The notes: generated from the letters alone by a model not told the origin. Shown: positions 9,214-19,005, numbered from the stretch's first letter. The stretch is DNA of 64,000 nt from Pseudoruminococcus massiliensis (GCF_900291955.1 NZ_OLMR01000005.1:82637-146636); one strand, 5' to 3'. Made by a program: numbers and translations.

Positions 9214-10058
9214 CATTGTCGGAGCTTTACAGAAAAGCAAGGTCAGATTTTCGCAACGCAGAAATAGATAGCCCGCAATATGATGCAATGTGCCTTATAG
9301 AGCATTTTTTTGGTGTAAATCGTGCAGAGCTTGTGGTTAAGGGAGATAAATCACCAAAAGCAGAGATAGAAGCGGAATTTCTTGCAGCTGTTGAAAAGCG
9401 TTCATCGGGCTATCCCTTGCAATATATTCTCGGAGAATGGACTTTTATGGATATTCCACTTTTTGTGGGCGAGGGTGTTCTTATTCCGAGAGATGATACA
9501 GAAATTTTAGTGCGAGAGGCAATAAAGCGTGTCAGGGGCGTTGAAAATCCAAAAATAATAGACCTTTGCAGTGGAACTGGAGCGGTGGCTATTGCTCTTG
9601 CAAAGGCTTATCCAAAGGCTGAAATTCTTGCAGTAGAGCTTTCAGATAAGGCTTTTAGCTATCTCAAAGAAAATATAAAGCGTAATGCTTGCGAAAATAT
9701 CAAAGCCATAAAGGGCGATGTATTCAGGCTTTATGAGGAATTTTCAGATAGTGGGTTTGATGCAGTTCTGTCAAACCCTCCGTATATAAAAACAGATATT
9801 ATAGCAACTCTTGCAAAAGAAGTTCAGCACGAACCTAGGCTTGCACTTGACGGTGGAAAAGACGGAATGATTTTCTATAATTCTATTATAGAAAATTGGA
9901 AAGGTAAGGTTAAGAGAAACGGTTTTATCGGTGTCGAGATTGGCGAAGATTTGACAAATGAGATTGTTAAACTTTTCAAGGAAAATAATTTTGAAGATGT
10001 TTATGTATTGAAAGATATGGCAGGCTTGGATAGGGCAGTTTTCGGAACAGTGCATTAA
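9210..10058 (+). CDS. prmC: Release factor glutamine methyltransferase PrmC
   Basis: A 282-residue SAM-dependent methyltransferase that methylates the Gln of the GGQ motif in peptide-chain release factors. An N-terminal helical domain (about 1-80) is followed by the catalytic domain with IDLCSGTGAVAIALA (residues about 110-125) and the signature NPPYI that binds the glutamine side chain. It overlaps the DUF1385 gene by four bases, so expression is coupled. The usual neighbour prfA is not adjacent here; a hairpin repeat element follows. Confidence 0.95.
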   Translation: MTLSELYRKARSDFRNAEIDSPQYDAMCLIEHFFGVNRAELVVKGDKSPKAEIEAEFLAAVEKRSSGYPLQYILGEWTFMDIPLFVGEGVLIPRDDTEILVREAIKRVRGVENPKIIDLCSGTGAVAIALAKAYPKAEILAVELSDKAFSYLKENIKRNACENIKAIKGDVFRLYEEFSDSGFDAVLSNPPYIKTDIIATLAKEVQHEPRLALDGGKDGMIFYNSIIENWKGKVKRNGFIGVEIGEDLTNEIVKLFKENNFEDVYVLKDMAGLDRAVFGTVH

Positions 10059-10128
10059 AATATCGAAAATTTGTTCTTGAAATGCTTGTCATAATTTTGA
10101 TGAGATGATATAATAAACCTATGATAAG

Positions 10129-10446
10129 CTTATGCACTTCCCCAAGAAACTTAAAAGTTTCGCTCGAGCCTTATTGACTAATGTTGCTTACGGAAAAATT
10201 AAGCGGTGGACTTCGTCCACCGCTTTGGAAGTAAAGAAATGTTAAGGGCGTTGCCCTTAAAACCTATGAGGGACTCCGTCCCTCAACCCTGCAAGCTTTT
10301 GAAAAAGCTTGAGCAAAACTTTTAATTGTCTTAGAAAAGTTTATTGCGAATGTCGAGGTTTTGCTTGCAAAACCGATTTCGCGTCTTGACAGCGGAGGCA
10401 CTCCGCCTTGAGCAAAACTTTTAAGTTTCTAAGATAAGTGCATAAG
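10129..10446. repeat. Modular hairpin repeat element, copy 2
   Basis: The gene-free stretch between prmC and recA. The outer ends are long inverted repeats: CTTATGCACTT, CCAAGAAACTTAAAAGTTT and GCTC on the left; GAGC, AAAACTTTTAAGTTTCT and AAGTGCATAAG on the right. Inside are the same modules as in copy 1 (GGGCGTTGCCC, GGGACTCCGTCCC, GGTGGACTTCGTCCACC) plus a second right end near 10290-10340 and the GAATGTCGAGG/GGTTTTGC unit, so it looks like one element nested in or fused to another. Confidence 0.85.
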
Positions 10447-10467
10447 TGTAGAAAGGAATGAATTATT

Positions 10468-11622
10468 GTGGCATTTGATAAAGAAAAAGCTCTTGAAACA
10501 GCACTTCGCCAAATAGAAAAACAATTCGGTAAGGGAGCAGTTATGCGTCTTGGACAAAACCCAGCTATGCAGATTGACGCTATTTCAACAGGTTCTCTCA
10601 CTCTCGATATGGCTCTCGGCATAGGTGGTCTTCCTCGTGGAAGAATTACAGAAATCTATGGACCTGAATCCAGTGGTAAAACTACACTTGCCCTTCACTG
10701 TATTGCAGAGGCTCAGAAAGCTGGCGGTACAGCGGCATTTATAGATGTTGAGCACGCACTCGACCCTGTTTACGCATCAGCCCTTGGTGTAGATATTGAT
10801 TCATTGCTCGTTTCACAGCCTGATACTGGTGAAGACGCTCTTGAAATTACCGAGGCACTTGTTCGTTCTGGTGCGATTGATATTATAGTTGTTGACTCAG
10901 TTGCTGCTCTTGCACCAAAAGCTGAAATCGAGGGCGAAATGGGTAGCTCTCATGTTGGCGTACAGGCTCGTCTTATGTCACAGGCTCTCAGAAAACTTAC
11001 AGGCTCAATTTCAAAGCTTAATTGCGTTGCAATTTTCATCAACCAGCTTCGTGAAAAAGTTGGTGTTGTTTATGGTAGCCCTGAGGTCACCCCAGGCGGT
11101 CGTGCGTTGAAGTTCTATTCAACCGTCAGAATTGATGTCAGAAAGGGTGAACCTATCAAAAATGGCAGTGAGATTATAGGCTCAAGAACTAAGGCTAAGG
11201 TTGTCAAGAATAAGATTGCACCACCATTTAAGGTTGCTGAATTTGATATTATGTATGGCGAGGGCATTTCTCGTGTCGGTGAACTTCTTGATTTGGCTGT
11301 TATGGCTGATGTTGTCAAGAAAAGTGGTGCGTGGTTCTCCTATAAGGAAAATCGTCTTGGACAGGGCAGAGATAAGGTCAAGGAGCTTTTTAAGAATGAC
11401 CCTGCTCTTGCTAAGGAAATCGAGGAAGAAACTCTCAAGCATAAGGACGAACTCCTTGGTCAAATATCTAAAAAGCCAAAGGGCAAGTCTGTTAAGTCTA
11501 AATCTGATGATGAGGAAAGCTCAGAAACTGAAAGTCCAAAAGCAGAAATTAAGGCGGAGGATACAAAAGAGGAGAAATCCGACCGCATTGATGATGCTGA
11601 TATTGATATTATGGTTGAGTAA
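10468..11622 (+). CDS. recA: Recombinase RecA
   Basis: The 384-residue strand-exchange ATPase of homologous recombination and of SOS signalling. The Walker A motif GPESSGKTT is at residues 65-73, the Walker B region ([10 protein letters not shown]) near 140, and the family segments [21 protein letters not shown] and [10 protein letters not shown] follow. The acidic C-terminal tail (about 330-384) is longer than in Escherichia coli and rich in Lys, Glu and Asp. The start is GTG with AAAGGA upstream. No clear LexA box of either the Bacillus or Gram-negative type is visible before it; the upstream region is entirely repeat element. recX follows after 2 bases. Confidence 0.98.
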   Translation: MAFDKEKALETALRQIEKQFGKGAVMRLGQNPAMQIDAISTGSLTLDMALGIGGLPRGRITEIYGPESSGKTTLALHCIAEAQKAGGTAAFIDVEHALDPVYASALGVDIDSLLVSQPDTGEDALEITEALVRSGAIDIIVVDSVAALAPKAEIEGEMGSSHVGVQARLMSQALRKLTGSISKLNCVAIFINQLREKVGVVYGSPEVTPGGRALKFYSTVRIDVRKGEPIKNGSEIIGSRTKAKVVKNKIAPPFKVAEFDIMYGEGISRVGELLDLAVMADVVKKSGAWFSYKENRLGQGRDKVKELFKNDPALAKEIEEETLKHKDELLGQISKKPKGKSVKSKSDDEESSETESPKAEIKAEDTKEEKSDRIDDADIDIMVE

Positions 11623-11624
11623 TT

Positions 11625-12230
11625 ATGCAGATTACAGCTATTGAGGAAAAGAGAAAGGGCTTGAGTGCTGTCTATATTGATGGCGAATATGCTATGAAAC
11701 TTGATACCTTTGCTCTTGCAAAATCTGGCGTTAAAGTTGGTTCAGAAATCGACGATGACAGATTACACGAAATTGTCATAGAATCAAATCTCAGCCGAGC
11801 AAAGGAAAAGGCTCTTTACCTTTTGGAATATAGAAGCCGTTCAAGAAATGAGCTTGTCGAAAAGATTAAACCACTTTATGGAGATGATGCCGCAGAGGCG
11901 GCCGCCGATAAAATGGTTCAGCTTGGACTTGTTGACGATGAAAAGTTTGCGAGGGATTTTGCGGAGGAACTTTTCCGCAGAAAGAAATACGCACCTAAGC
12001 GTGTAGGCTATGAGCTTTTGCGAAAGGGAATAGATAGAGAAATTATTGATGAGGTTATCGAGGAATTAACCCCAGACCCCGAGGAGCAAATTCGCTCATT
12101 GCTTGAAACAAAGTTCAGAAATAAACTCGGAGATATAAAATCCCGCCGTAAGACAGCAAATGCTCTTGCGGCATTGGGATACTCCTATTATGATATAAAC
12201 AGTGTATTATCAGAATATGAAGATGAATAA
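11625..12230 (+). CDS. recX: Regulatory protein RecX
   Basis: A 201-residue, mostly helical protein of the RecX family, which binds RecA filaments and limits RecA activity. It contains the repeated three-helix units typical of RecX (about 57-100, 105-150 and 155-198), including the YRSRSRNELVEKI segment and the RKKYAPKRVGYELLRKGI segment. It starts 2 bases after the recA stop, the common recA-recX arrangement that gives coupled expression. Confidence 0.93.
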   Translation: MQITAIEEKRKGLSAVYIDGEYAMKLDTFALAKSGVKVGSEIDDDRLHEIVIESNLSRAKEKALYLLEYRSRSRNELVEKIKPLYGDDAAEAAADKMVQLGLVDDEKFARDFAEELFRRKKYAPKRVGYELLRKGIDREIIDEVIEELTPDPEEQIRSLLETKFRNKLGDIKSRRKTANALAALGYSYYDINSVLSEYEDE

Positions 12231-12231
12231 C

Positions 12232-12264
12232 ACTTGAGGGCATAACTATGCCTTCAAGTTCTTC
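12232..12264 (+). terminator. Hairpin between recX and rimO
   Basis: The arms ACTTGAGGGCAT and ATGCCTTCAAGT pair over 12 bases (one G-T pair) with a 4-base loop. Only a weak T-rich tail (TCTTCT) follows, so it may act as a partial terminator or a processing site rather than a full stop. Confidence 0.55.
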
Positions 12265-12287
12265 TGTGCAGGAGGAATTTTTAAAAT

Positions 12288-13619
12288 ATGGCTACTAAAA
12301 TCGGTATGGTAAGTCTTGGTTGTGCAAAAAACAGAGTAGACGCAGAAATGCTTCTCTTTACTTTAAAGCAAGAGGGCTTTGAGATTGTTGCAGACCCGGC
12401 TATGAGTGATGTTGCGATTGTAAATACTTGTGGTTTTATCGAGGACGCAAAGCAGGAAAGCATTGATGAAATTTTAGAGCTTGCAGAGCTTAAAAAAGAG
12501 GGCAGAATCCAAGCTATAATTGTTACAGGCTGTCTTGCTGAAAGGTATCAGACTGAAATTCTCAAAGAGCTTTACGAAATTGATGCTGTTGTTGGTATCG
12601 GTGCAAATAGCAATATTGCAAATATCGTAAGAGAAGTTCTCAAGGGTAAAAAGGTTGAGGAATTTCCTGATAAGCTATGTCTTGATATTAATGCTCCAAG
12701 ACTGCGTTCAACACCATTTTATTATGCATATCTTAAAATCGCAGAGGGCTGTGATAACTGCTGTACCTACTGTGCTATTCCAAAAATCAGAGGTAAATTC
12801 AGAAGCCGTAAGATTGAGGATATTGTTGAGGAGGCAAAGGGCCTTGTCAATAATGGTGTAAAGGAACTTATTCTTATCGCACAGGATACTTCAAGATATG
12901 GCGAAGATTTATACAAAAAGCGTATGCTCCCTGAACTTTTGAGAGAGCTATGTAAAATCGACAGCAATTTCTATATAAGAGTGCTATACTGTTATCCGGA
13001 TAGAATGACAGATGAGCTTATAGATACTATCGCAAGTGAGCCTAAGGTTCTGAAATATATAGATTTACCACTTCAACACGCAAGCGGTAAGCTATTAAAG
13101 CGTATGAACCGCCACGGTGACAGAGAAGTTCTTACAGAGCTTATCAATAAGCTAAGAACTAAAATTCCAAATCTTACAATTCGCACAACCTTTATAACAG
13201 GCTTCCCAGGAGAAACTGAGGAGGATTTCACAGAGCTTTCAGAGTTTGTAAGAGATATGCGTTTTGATAGAATGGGTTGTTTTGCGTATTCACCTGAGGA
13301 GGATACTCCAGCGGCAGAATTCCCAGACCAGATTGATGATGAGGTCAAGAAGCACCGCAGAGATATTATTATGGAACAGCAGGCAGAGATTATGGCTGAA
13401 AAATGTGAATCTATGATTGGCAAGACCATAAAGGTCCTCTTTGAAGGCTTTGATAGATACGCTGAATGTTATTATGGCAGAAGCTCTGCAGATGCACCAG
13501 AAGTAGATGGCAAGGTTTTCTTCACAGTAGAAGGCAAAAAACCAGCAGTTGGCGATATTATAGATGTAGAAATTACAGACTATATAGATGTTGACCTTAT
13601 TGGCGAATATAAAGCTTAA
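12288..13619 (+). CDS. rimO: Ribosomal protein S12 methylthiotransferase RimO
   Basis: A 443-residue radical-SAM enzyme that adds a methylthio group to the conserved Asp of ribosomal protein S12. The N-terminal UPF0004 domain begins with VSLGCAKNRVD, whose Cys, together with those in VNTCGF and VTGCLAERY, binds the auxiliary cluster. The radical-SAM motif is EGCDNCCTYCAIP (CxxxCxxC) near residue 150, and a C-terminal TRAM-like domain occupies about 375-443. The N-terminal sequence and the S12-type motif distinguish it from MiaB. AGGAGG is 10 bases upstream. It is followed closely by pgsA. Confidence 0.95.
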   Translation: MATKIGMVSLGCAKNRVDAEMLLFTLKQEGFEIVADPAMSDVAIVNTCGFIEDAKQESIDEILELAELKKEGRIQAIIVTGCLAERYQTEILKELYEIDAVVGIGANSNIANIVREVLKGKKVEEFPDKLCLDINAPRLRSTPFYYAYLKIAEGCDNCCTYCAIPKIRGKFRSRKIEDIVEEAKGLVNNGVKELILIAQDTSRYGEDLYKKRMLPELLRELCKIDSNFYIRVLYCYPDRMTDELIDTIASEPKVLKYIDLPLQHASGKLLKRMNRHGDREVLTELINKLRTKIPNLTIRTTFITGFPGETEEDFTELSEFVRDMRFDRMGCFAYSPEEDTPAAEFPDQIDDEVKKHRRDIIMEQQAEIMAEKCESMIGKTIKVLFEGFDRYAECYYGRSSADAPEVDGKVFFTVEGKKPAVGDIIDVEITDYIDVDLIGEYKA

Positions 13620-13651
13620 TTTTTATAGAACGAAAGGGAGTGGCTTCAAAA

Positions 13652-14245
13652 ATGAATACGCCGAATAAACTTACAGTTTTGCGTATTATACTTGTACCAT
13701 TTTTTGTAGCAGTATTGCTTTTGCCGCAAATTCCACATCATTACATAATAGCGGCAATAATTTTCGGAGCTGCTTCATATACAGACCATCTTGATGGGAA
13801 AATTGCTCGAAAGAATAATCTTATAACAGATTTCGGAAAATTTGCCGACCCATTGGCTGATAAAATAATGGTTACTGCGGCACTTGCTTGTTTTGTGCAA
13901 GTTGGTTTGACAAATGCGATAGTTCTTATACTAATTCTGACAAGAGAATTTATGGTAACATCAATGCGACTTGTGGCCGCTGGCAGAGGCAAGGTAGTTG
14001 CCGCCAATAACTGGGGTAAAGCTAAGACAGTAAGTCAGATTGTAGCTGTACTTCTCATACTGATTATGCAGTATATACTTGAGCTGAACGCAATGGGCTG
14101 TATATCACTTGAGAATATAGGACTTATAAGTTCGATATTTTATGTTGCAAGCGATATTCTGATGTGGATAGTAGTTGCTTTGACCTTAATTTCTGGTATA
14201 ATATATATGTGGGATAACCGAGAATTCGTCAAGAACGCTAAATAA
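13652..14245 (+). CDS. pgsA: CDP-diacylglycerol-glycerol-3-phosphate transferase PgsA
   Basis: A 197-residue membrane enzyme making phosphatidylglycerol phosphate from CDP-diacylglycerol and glycerol 3-phosphate. The CDP-alcohol phosphotransferase signature DGx2ARx8Gx3Dx3D is intact (DGKIAR, then G, FAD and LAD) near residues 45-67. It has several membrane helices. I choose the ATG at 13652 because it gives the typical MNTPNKLTVLRI N-terminus and is preceded by GAAAGGGAG; the longest ORF begins four codons earlier at a GTG inside that ribosome binding site. It lies 32 bases after rimO, probably in one operon. Confidence 0.94.
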   Translation: MNTPNKLTVLRIILVPFFVAVLLLPQIPHHYIIAAIIFGAASYTDHLDGKIARKNNLITDFGKFADPLADKIMVTAALACFVQVGLTNAIVLILILTREFMVTSMRLVAAGRGKVVAANNWGKAKTVSQIVAVLLILIMQYILELNAMGCISLENIGLISSIFYVASDILMWIVVALTLISGIIYMWDNREFVKNAK

Positions 14246-14358
14246 TGACAAACTGTGTTTGCTCTCTCGGTAGATATTTCCTCTGCGTTAATAAACTTCT
14301 TTTGTATTAGCTAATTGATAGCAATCCACTAAGCAATTTTAAATAAGGACTGAAGATA

Positions 14359-17181
14359 ATGGATTATGAACTTAAAAATGCTCCAAAGAGCAATGATACT
14401 ATATTGTCTATATATAACCTTGATATTGAAAAGGCTGATTCATCAGACGGTCTTTATGATGTCCGAAAGGAATTTTTTAAAGCAAGGCATAACATAAGGG
14501 GCAGACTTACTCTGAAATGTGACGATGATACATATAAGCTCTCTTATAGTATGGAGCAAGGTAAGGTTCTTAACTGGAAAAAATTCTGCGGAAATAGTCA
14601 GTGCGAAAGAACAGTTCCTTGTGATGGTGGATATAGAATAGAGTGTTTTGATAAGTCAAAGCGCCTATATAAAAAAATATTCTTCAGTCTTGAACACGAA
14701 ATCATTCGTGTAGAATTTTTTGCTGATAACAGAGTTATTCCGACTATGATTATCACACCATCTATTGAAAATAGCGAATATATTCTTATAAAAACTGTAA
14801 ATAACCAGTACGAAAAACTCCATGCTTTCACTGAACGCACAGGCAAGGATATTACAAAAGAGCTTAACGGACTTACAGGCGAACCACAGATTTTCTGTAA
14901 AACAAGCACAGGTGCATACTATTACTGTACTAAGGACGAAATTGAGGTTCGTACTGCCGCATTAAAAAAACTGCTTGAAGTTCAAAGCGATGAAGATGTT
15001 GAAACAGTAAAGTCAGCATTTACAATAGCGGAAAATGGCGAAGGAAAGCATATAAATCTTTCCGAAGCAGAGGCTTATGAAAAAACTGACACTAAAAAGT
15101 CCGAGCCTCAGCATATCGAAATGGCGAAAAATGCCGAAGATTTAGAAAAAACGGATAAAATTGAAAAAATCGAGAAAACAGAAAAGCGTACTATCAAAGT
15201 TAAGCCGAAAAAATCTGAAAATAAGTCTACTGAAAAGGAAGATAATACTACCATTTTAGCAGAACCCGATACTGAAATTGCAGATGAAAACGAAGAACTT
15301 CCTATTCCAAGCATAGATGACAGCGTTTTTGAAACTGCCACAAAAGATGAGTTTATCGCAGAAATCTCAAAAGAAGATGAGAAAGAAAAAGAACAAGACT
15401 CCGAAGATGAGGGCTTTGTTTATGAGCAGGTAATTCCTCAGGAGCTCAGAGAAACACTTTGTGCTTTTGCGTCAGATTGTCCCTACGAAAATCTTCCCAA
15501 AAAAGAAATCAAAACCGAAAAGGATAGATATTTCTATTTTGGAGAACTTACAGACGATATGCGTGATGGCAGAGGTCGCACCGCAATGGAAAATGGTATA
15601 ACAGCCTATGAGGGTAACTATAAAGACGATAAAAGAAGTGGATTTGGTGCTTATTATTTCAAATCGGGTAATCTTTGTTATGTTGGTGCGTGGTGCGAAA
15701 ATAAGCGTGAGGGTCTTGGAACAGCGTATTCCATAGATGGTGCTTGCTATACAGGAAAATGGCATAATAATAAACCGTCGGGTTCAGGAGCAAGCTTTAA
15801 TAGCGAGGGCGAACTTAAATATTTTGGTACATATAAAGACGGTAAGCGTGACGGTGCAGGTGTTATGACTATCGGCGAAAATGTTGTCGTAGGAATTTAT
15901 CAAAATGGTAAATTTACTGGCAGAGGTACGATTTTTGCACCATCAGGAGCTTTGCTTTATAGTGGTGAAATGAATCGTGGTGAACGCTCCGGCAAGGGTA
16001 TTGAATACAATGAAGACGGCACAATCCATTATAATGGCGAATGGCGTGGTGGAAGATATAACGGCAAAGGAATACTTTATCTTGCAGACGGTGGCTTTAT
16101 TGAGGGTGAATTCAGATATGGTGCTGCCGAGGGTGAGGGCAAACAATACGATAAAAATGGCAAGCTTATTTATGAGGGCTTGTTTGCAAATAATCTTTCA
16201 AGCGGAAATGGTAGAGTTTACAATTCTGATGGTTCGTACTATGAAGGTCGTTTCTCCGATGGCGAGGCAAACGGTTTGATGTCCGAATATACTGCAAATG
16301 GTGAACTTGTCTATTCAGGTGAATGGAAAAACGGCAAACGCTCTGGCAAGGGTACAGAGTATATCAAGGGCATAAAGGTTTATGACGGCGAATTTTCAGA
16401 AGGTGTTTACTGCGGTGAGGGTAGACTTTATGAAGATGATTTGCTTGTTTATGCAGGTTCATTCAAAGACGGCAAGAAAAACGGCTATGGATGCAAATAC
16501 GAAAACGGCTCTATGGTCTACCGTGGAAAATTTTTTGAAAACGAATATAATGGCTGTGGAATTTGCTATTCTAATGGCGAAATTTCTTGTGTTGGTATGT
16601 TCAAAAATGGCAAGAAAAACGGCAGAATAAATGAAATCTCAAATGGAAAAATCATTCGTGAGTGTATTTATTCTTCAGGTGAACTTGTTTATATGAGAGA
16701 GTACTCCGAAGAAAACGGTGCATTGCGGTTTGATGGAAATGTCAGAAACGGTATGCGTGATGGTTTCGGTGCGAGCTTCAATGAAGATGGTGAAAAAAGC
16801 TTTGAAGGTATCTTTAAGGCTGGTCAGGAACAGAAGAATATGAGTGTTATTCTCCGTAAGATTGAAGAGCTTCCGAAATGTGATGAGCTTGCTGATGGAG
16901 AATACGATATGTATCGCAAAGGAACAGGATATGTTGTTGAATACGCTTTAGATGGCGGACAGTTTACTGGTAAATTGAAGAATGGCAAGCCAGACGGAAA
17001 GTGTACTATACTTTATAGTGACCATAGATTTACTGGAGAATTTGTTGATGGCAGAATTGACGGCAAGGGCGTTATATATATGCTTGACGGCGAGGAAATT
17101 AAGGGCGAATTCAGAAGTGTTGAGTTTGAGGGTTCAAAAAAGATAGAGCTTTCAAATAATAAAACATACTATTATTTATAG
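14359..17181 (+). CDS. Large MORN-repeat protein
   Basis: A 940-residue cytosolic protein in three parts. Residues 1-220 form an unrecognised, probably beta-rich globular domain. Residues about 230-365 are a low-complexity linker dominated by Lys, Glu and Asp. From about 385 to 935 there are more than 20 MORN-type units of 20-24 residues with the pattern Y-x-G-x-[FW]-x2-[GN]-x-[RK]-x-G-x-G, for example YEGNYKDDKRSGFGAYYF. MORN repeats form elongated beta-sheets that mediate protein or lipid contacts. No signal peptide or membrane helix is present and no catalytic motif was found. It stands alone between pgsA and an IS relic; AATAAGGA lies upstream of the ATG. Function unknown; a scaffold is the simplest guess. 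Confidence 0.8.
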   Translation: MDYELKNAPKSNDTILSIYNLDIEKADSSDGLYDVRKEFFKARHNIRGRLTLKCDDDTYKLSYSMEQGKVLNWKKFCGNSQCERTVPCDGGYRIECFDKSKRLYKKIFFSLEHEIIRVEFFADNRVIPTMIITPSIENSEYILIKTVNNQYEKLHAFTERTGKDITKELNGLTGEPQIFCKTSTGAYYYCTKDEIEVRTAALKKLLEVQSDEDVETVKSAFTIAENGEGKHINLSEAEAYEKTDTKKSEPQHIEMAKNAEDLEKTDKIEKIEKTEKRTIKVKPKKSENKSTEKEDNTTILAEPDTEIADENEELPIPSIDDSVFETATKDEFIAEISKEDEKEKEQDSEDEGFVYEQVIPQELRETLCAFASDCPYENLPKKEIKTEKDRYFYFGELTDDMRDGRGRTAMENGITAYEGNYKDDKRSGFGAYYFKSGNLCYVGAWCENKREGLGTAYSIDGACYTGKWHNNKPSGSGASFNSEGELKYFGTYKDGKRDGAGVMTIGENVVVGIYQNGKFTGRGTIFAPSGALLYSGEMNRGERSGKGIEYNEDGTIHYNGEWRGGRYNGKGILYLADGGFIEGEFRYGAAEGEGKQYDKNGKLIYEGLFANNLSSGNGRVYNSDGSYYEGRFSDGEANGLMSEYTANGELVYSGEWKNGKRSGKGTEYIKGIKVYDGEFSEGVYCGEGRLYEDDLLVYAGSFKDGKKNGYGCKYENGSMVYRGKFFENEYNGCGICYSNGEISCVGMFKNGKKNGRINEISNGKIIRECIYSSGELVYMREYSEENGALRFDGNVRNGMRDGFGASFNEDGEKSFEGIFKAGQEQKNMSVILRKIEELPKCDELADGEYDMYRKGTGYVVEYALDGGQFTGKLKNGKPDGKCTILYSDHRFTGEFVDGRIDGKGVIYMLDGEEIKGEFRSVEFEGSKKIELSNNKTYYYL

Positions 17182-17316
17182 TGTTGGTTAAATTAGATTG
17201 TAGCTGCGGAGGACTAAACTACCGATTAGCTAACGCAATGCCCTAAGACAAATTAAAGTTTATGTCAAGGAGTTGTGAAAAAACAAGAAGGCACATAACC
17301 GTTATCACTTTCGGTT
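17182..17316. repeat. Repeat end and long hairpin
   Basis: Together with the pseudogene that follows, this fills the gap of about 340 bases after the MORN gene. GATTAGCTAACGCAATGCCC and AAGACAAATTAAAGTTT (about 17223-17270) match one end of the hairpin repeat family without a partner end. From 17284 to 17328 a near-perfect hairpin (arms AGAAGGCACATAACCG and CGGTTATGTGCCTTCT) continues into the IS relic; it has no T run, so it resembles a transposon-linked palindrome more than a terminator. Confidence 0.6.
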
Positions 17317-17511
17317 ATGTGCCTTCTGTGGTATAATAAGTTTGTGAAGAACACCGCGATTAATTATAGTCCAACATACAAAACATTCGGCAACTTCATA
17401 AACGAGAATTTGATAGACACTGCGGAAGAAATATTCAATGATATTATAAAATATATCACGCACAAAGATAAGCACAACTTCATTTCTTCACAGCCCCTTA
17501 GAATCTTTTAA
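17317..17511 (+). pseudogene. IS1182-like transposase N-terminal relic
   Basis: A short open frame whose residues 14-55 (core YKTFGNFINENLIDTAEEIF) resemble the segment of IS1182-family transposases that precedes the first catalytic Asp region. The catalytic part is absent, and there is no convincing ribosome binding site, so this is a decayed fragment. The strong palindrome at 17284-17328 overlaps its start. The identification comes from pattern memory and is moderate at best. Confidence 0.45.
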
Positions 17512-17521
17512 GTTTAAGAAT

Positions 17522-18859
17522 TTATACACGCCTTAAACCCTTAGGATATTTATTTTTCATTCTGCCGTTTGAGCATTTGCCAAAACCAAGTGAAACTCCC
17601 TCAACAGCAAGAAGTGTATAACCTTTTTGGTTTTCGCAATCAATCTCTTCTCCACTAAGAAACTTTTCTACACGCTCATCATTTAGTTTGAGATTGAGAA
17701 CATTTTTGAAATATTCTTTCGTATATGCCGAAAATAATGCGTGTGCAGGCTCTATACGATTTTTCTTGATTTCACCAAGAAAAACCCCTGCACGAATAAC
17801 TCCAAGTCCGTTAAGCTTGGGAAGATTTTCTGGGAATATATAAGCTCTATCACCAATAATTTCAATATTTCCGCTTGGCTTTATGCTAAATACTTCGTCA
17901 ATAAAACCTGAAACAAGTTTATTTTCATTATTATTGAACTTGTAATCTCCGTCACAAGCAGGCTCATTACCAGATTTTCTTAGCCTTACCATAAACTGTC
18001 CTTCGCCACCTTCAAGTGGACTTATTCTGACACAACCTTTTAAATCAGATTTTCTGCCAAAAGAATACTCAATTTCATCAATAGCGAAATCTTCATTGCG
18101 TTTCAGAAATTCTGAAACTACTCCTTCATTTTCCTCATAAGAAAATGTGCAAGTAGAATAAACAAGCATTCCGCCTGCTCTTAGAGCCTTTGATGCTGAT
18201 TCAAGTATAAAAAGCTGTCTTTCAGCACAAAGCTTGACATTATCTCTACTCCATTCATCTGAGGCATCGTGATTCTTTCTGAACATTCCTTCTCCAGAAC
18301 AAGGTGCGTCAACAAGAATTTTGTCGAAAAATCCCTCAAGACCATCACAAAGTGTATCAGCACTACAATTTGAAACCACAAAATTTCTTGCACCCATTCG
18401 CTCTAAATTAGAAAGCAAAATTTGAGAACGGGATTTTACATATTCATTAGACCAAAGTAAACCAGTATTATTCAATAAAGCAAGTATCTGAGAGGATTTT
18501 CCGCCAGGAGCAGAGCATAAATCAAGTATACGCTCTCCCTCCTGAACATCAAGCAAGGAAACCGGTGCAGAAGCTGATGGTTCTTGAACATAAAACGCTC
18601 CTGCGTGATGTAATGGGTTATTACCCAATCCTTCAATTTCACTATCAATATAATAACCATTCTTATACATAGGCGTTTTTTCAAGTTTATATACTAATAA
18701 CTCTTTAAGCCTTTCAGCAGTAATTTTAAGAGTGTTTACACTTATTCCACGATAAGGCTTTTCATTAAAGGTTTCAAGAAACGCTTCATAGTCTGAACCA
18801 AAAACGGATTTTGCGTCCTCGAGAAAATCTTGTTTTAAAAAATCTATATTCAATATCAT
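17522..18859 (-). CDS. rsmF: rRNA cytosine-C5 methyltransferase (RsmF/NOL1-NOP2-Sun family)
   Basis: A 445-residue SAM-dependent RNA m5C methyltransferase. It has the SAM loop LDLCSAPGGKSSQ, the catalytic DAPCSGEGMFRK with the release Cys, and the catalytic Cys in YSTCTFSYEENE. The C-terminal 120 residues (HALFSAYTKEYF and GRMKNKYPKGLRR) match the PUA-like tail of bacterial RsmF-type enzymes that modify 16S rRNA. The start is uncertain: the longest ORF begins at 18904, but AGGTGATG lies just before an ATG at 18859 and a TTG at 18853; I use 18859. The exact target base cannot be read from the sequence. Confidence 0.88.
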   Translation of the reverse strand: MILNIDFLKQDFLEDAKSVFGSDYEAFLETFNEKPYRGISVNTLKITAERLKELLVYKLEKTPMYKNGYYIDSEIEGLGNNPLHHAGAFYVQEPSASAPVSLLDVQEGERILDLCSAPGGKSSQILALLNNTGLLWSNEYVKSRSQILLSNLERMGARNFVVSNCSADTLCDGLEGFFDKILVDAPCSGEGMFRKNHDASDEWSRDNVKLCAERQLFILESASKALRAGGMLVYSTCTFSYEENEGVVSEFLKRNEDFAIDEIEYSFGRKSDLKGCVRISPLEGGEGQFMVRLRKSGNEPACDGDYKFNNNENKLVSGFIDEVFSIKPSGNIEIIGDRAYIFPENLPKLNGLGVIRAGVFLGEIKKNRIEPAHALFSAYTKEYFKNVLNLKLNDERVEKFLSGEEIDCENQKGYTLLAVEGVSLGFGKCSNGRMKNKYPKGLRRV

Positions 18860-18957
18860 CACCTGAAAAAATCTTTTTTTAAAATAATACCATAAATATG
18901 GCAAGTTCTCAACGATTTTATTGCAAAAAATATTCTATTTATTCTTGAAGCCTCTTT

Positions 18958-18986
18958 GAATAAAATTCTAATTCCCGTCGATAATA
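18958..18986 (+). promoter_or_regulatory. Sigma G/F-like promoter
   Basis: GAATA and GATAATA are separated by 17 bases, resembling the Bacillus sigma G pattern (gnATR, 17-18 bases, cATnnTA). It lies 20 bases upstream of the ribosome binding site of the Asn/Gln-rich gene. The match is short and could be chance. Confidence 0.35.
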
Positions 18987-19005
18987 TATTTCAGAAGGGG
19001 GTGAG

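Noticed and set aside
10400..10467. LexA/SOS box upstream of recA
   Set aside because: I looked for GAAC-N4-GTTC and CTGT-type boxes and saw none; the region is repeat element.
11201..11644. 147-codon frame overlapping recA
   Set aside because: Shadow frame of recA with no ribosome binding site and abnormal composition.
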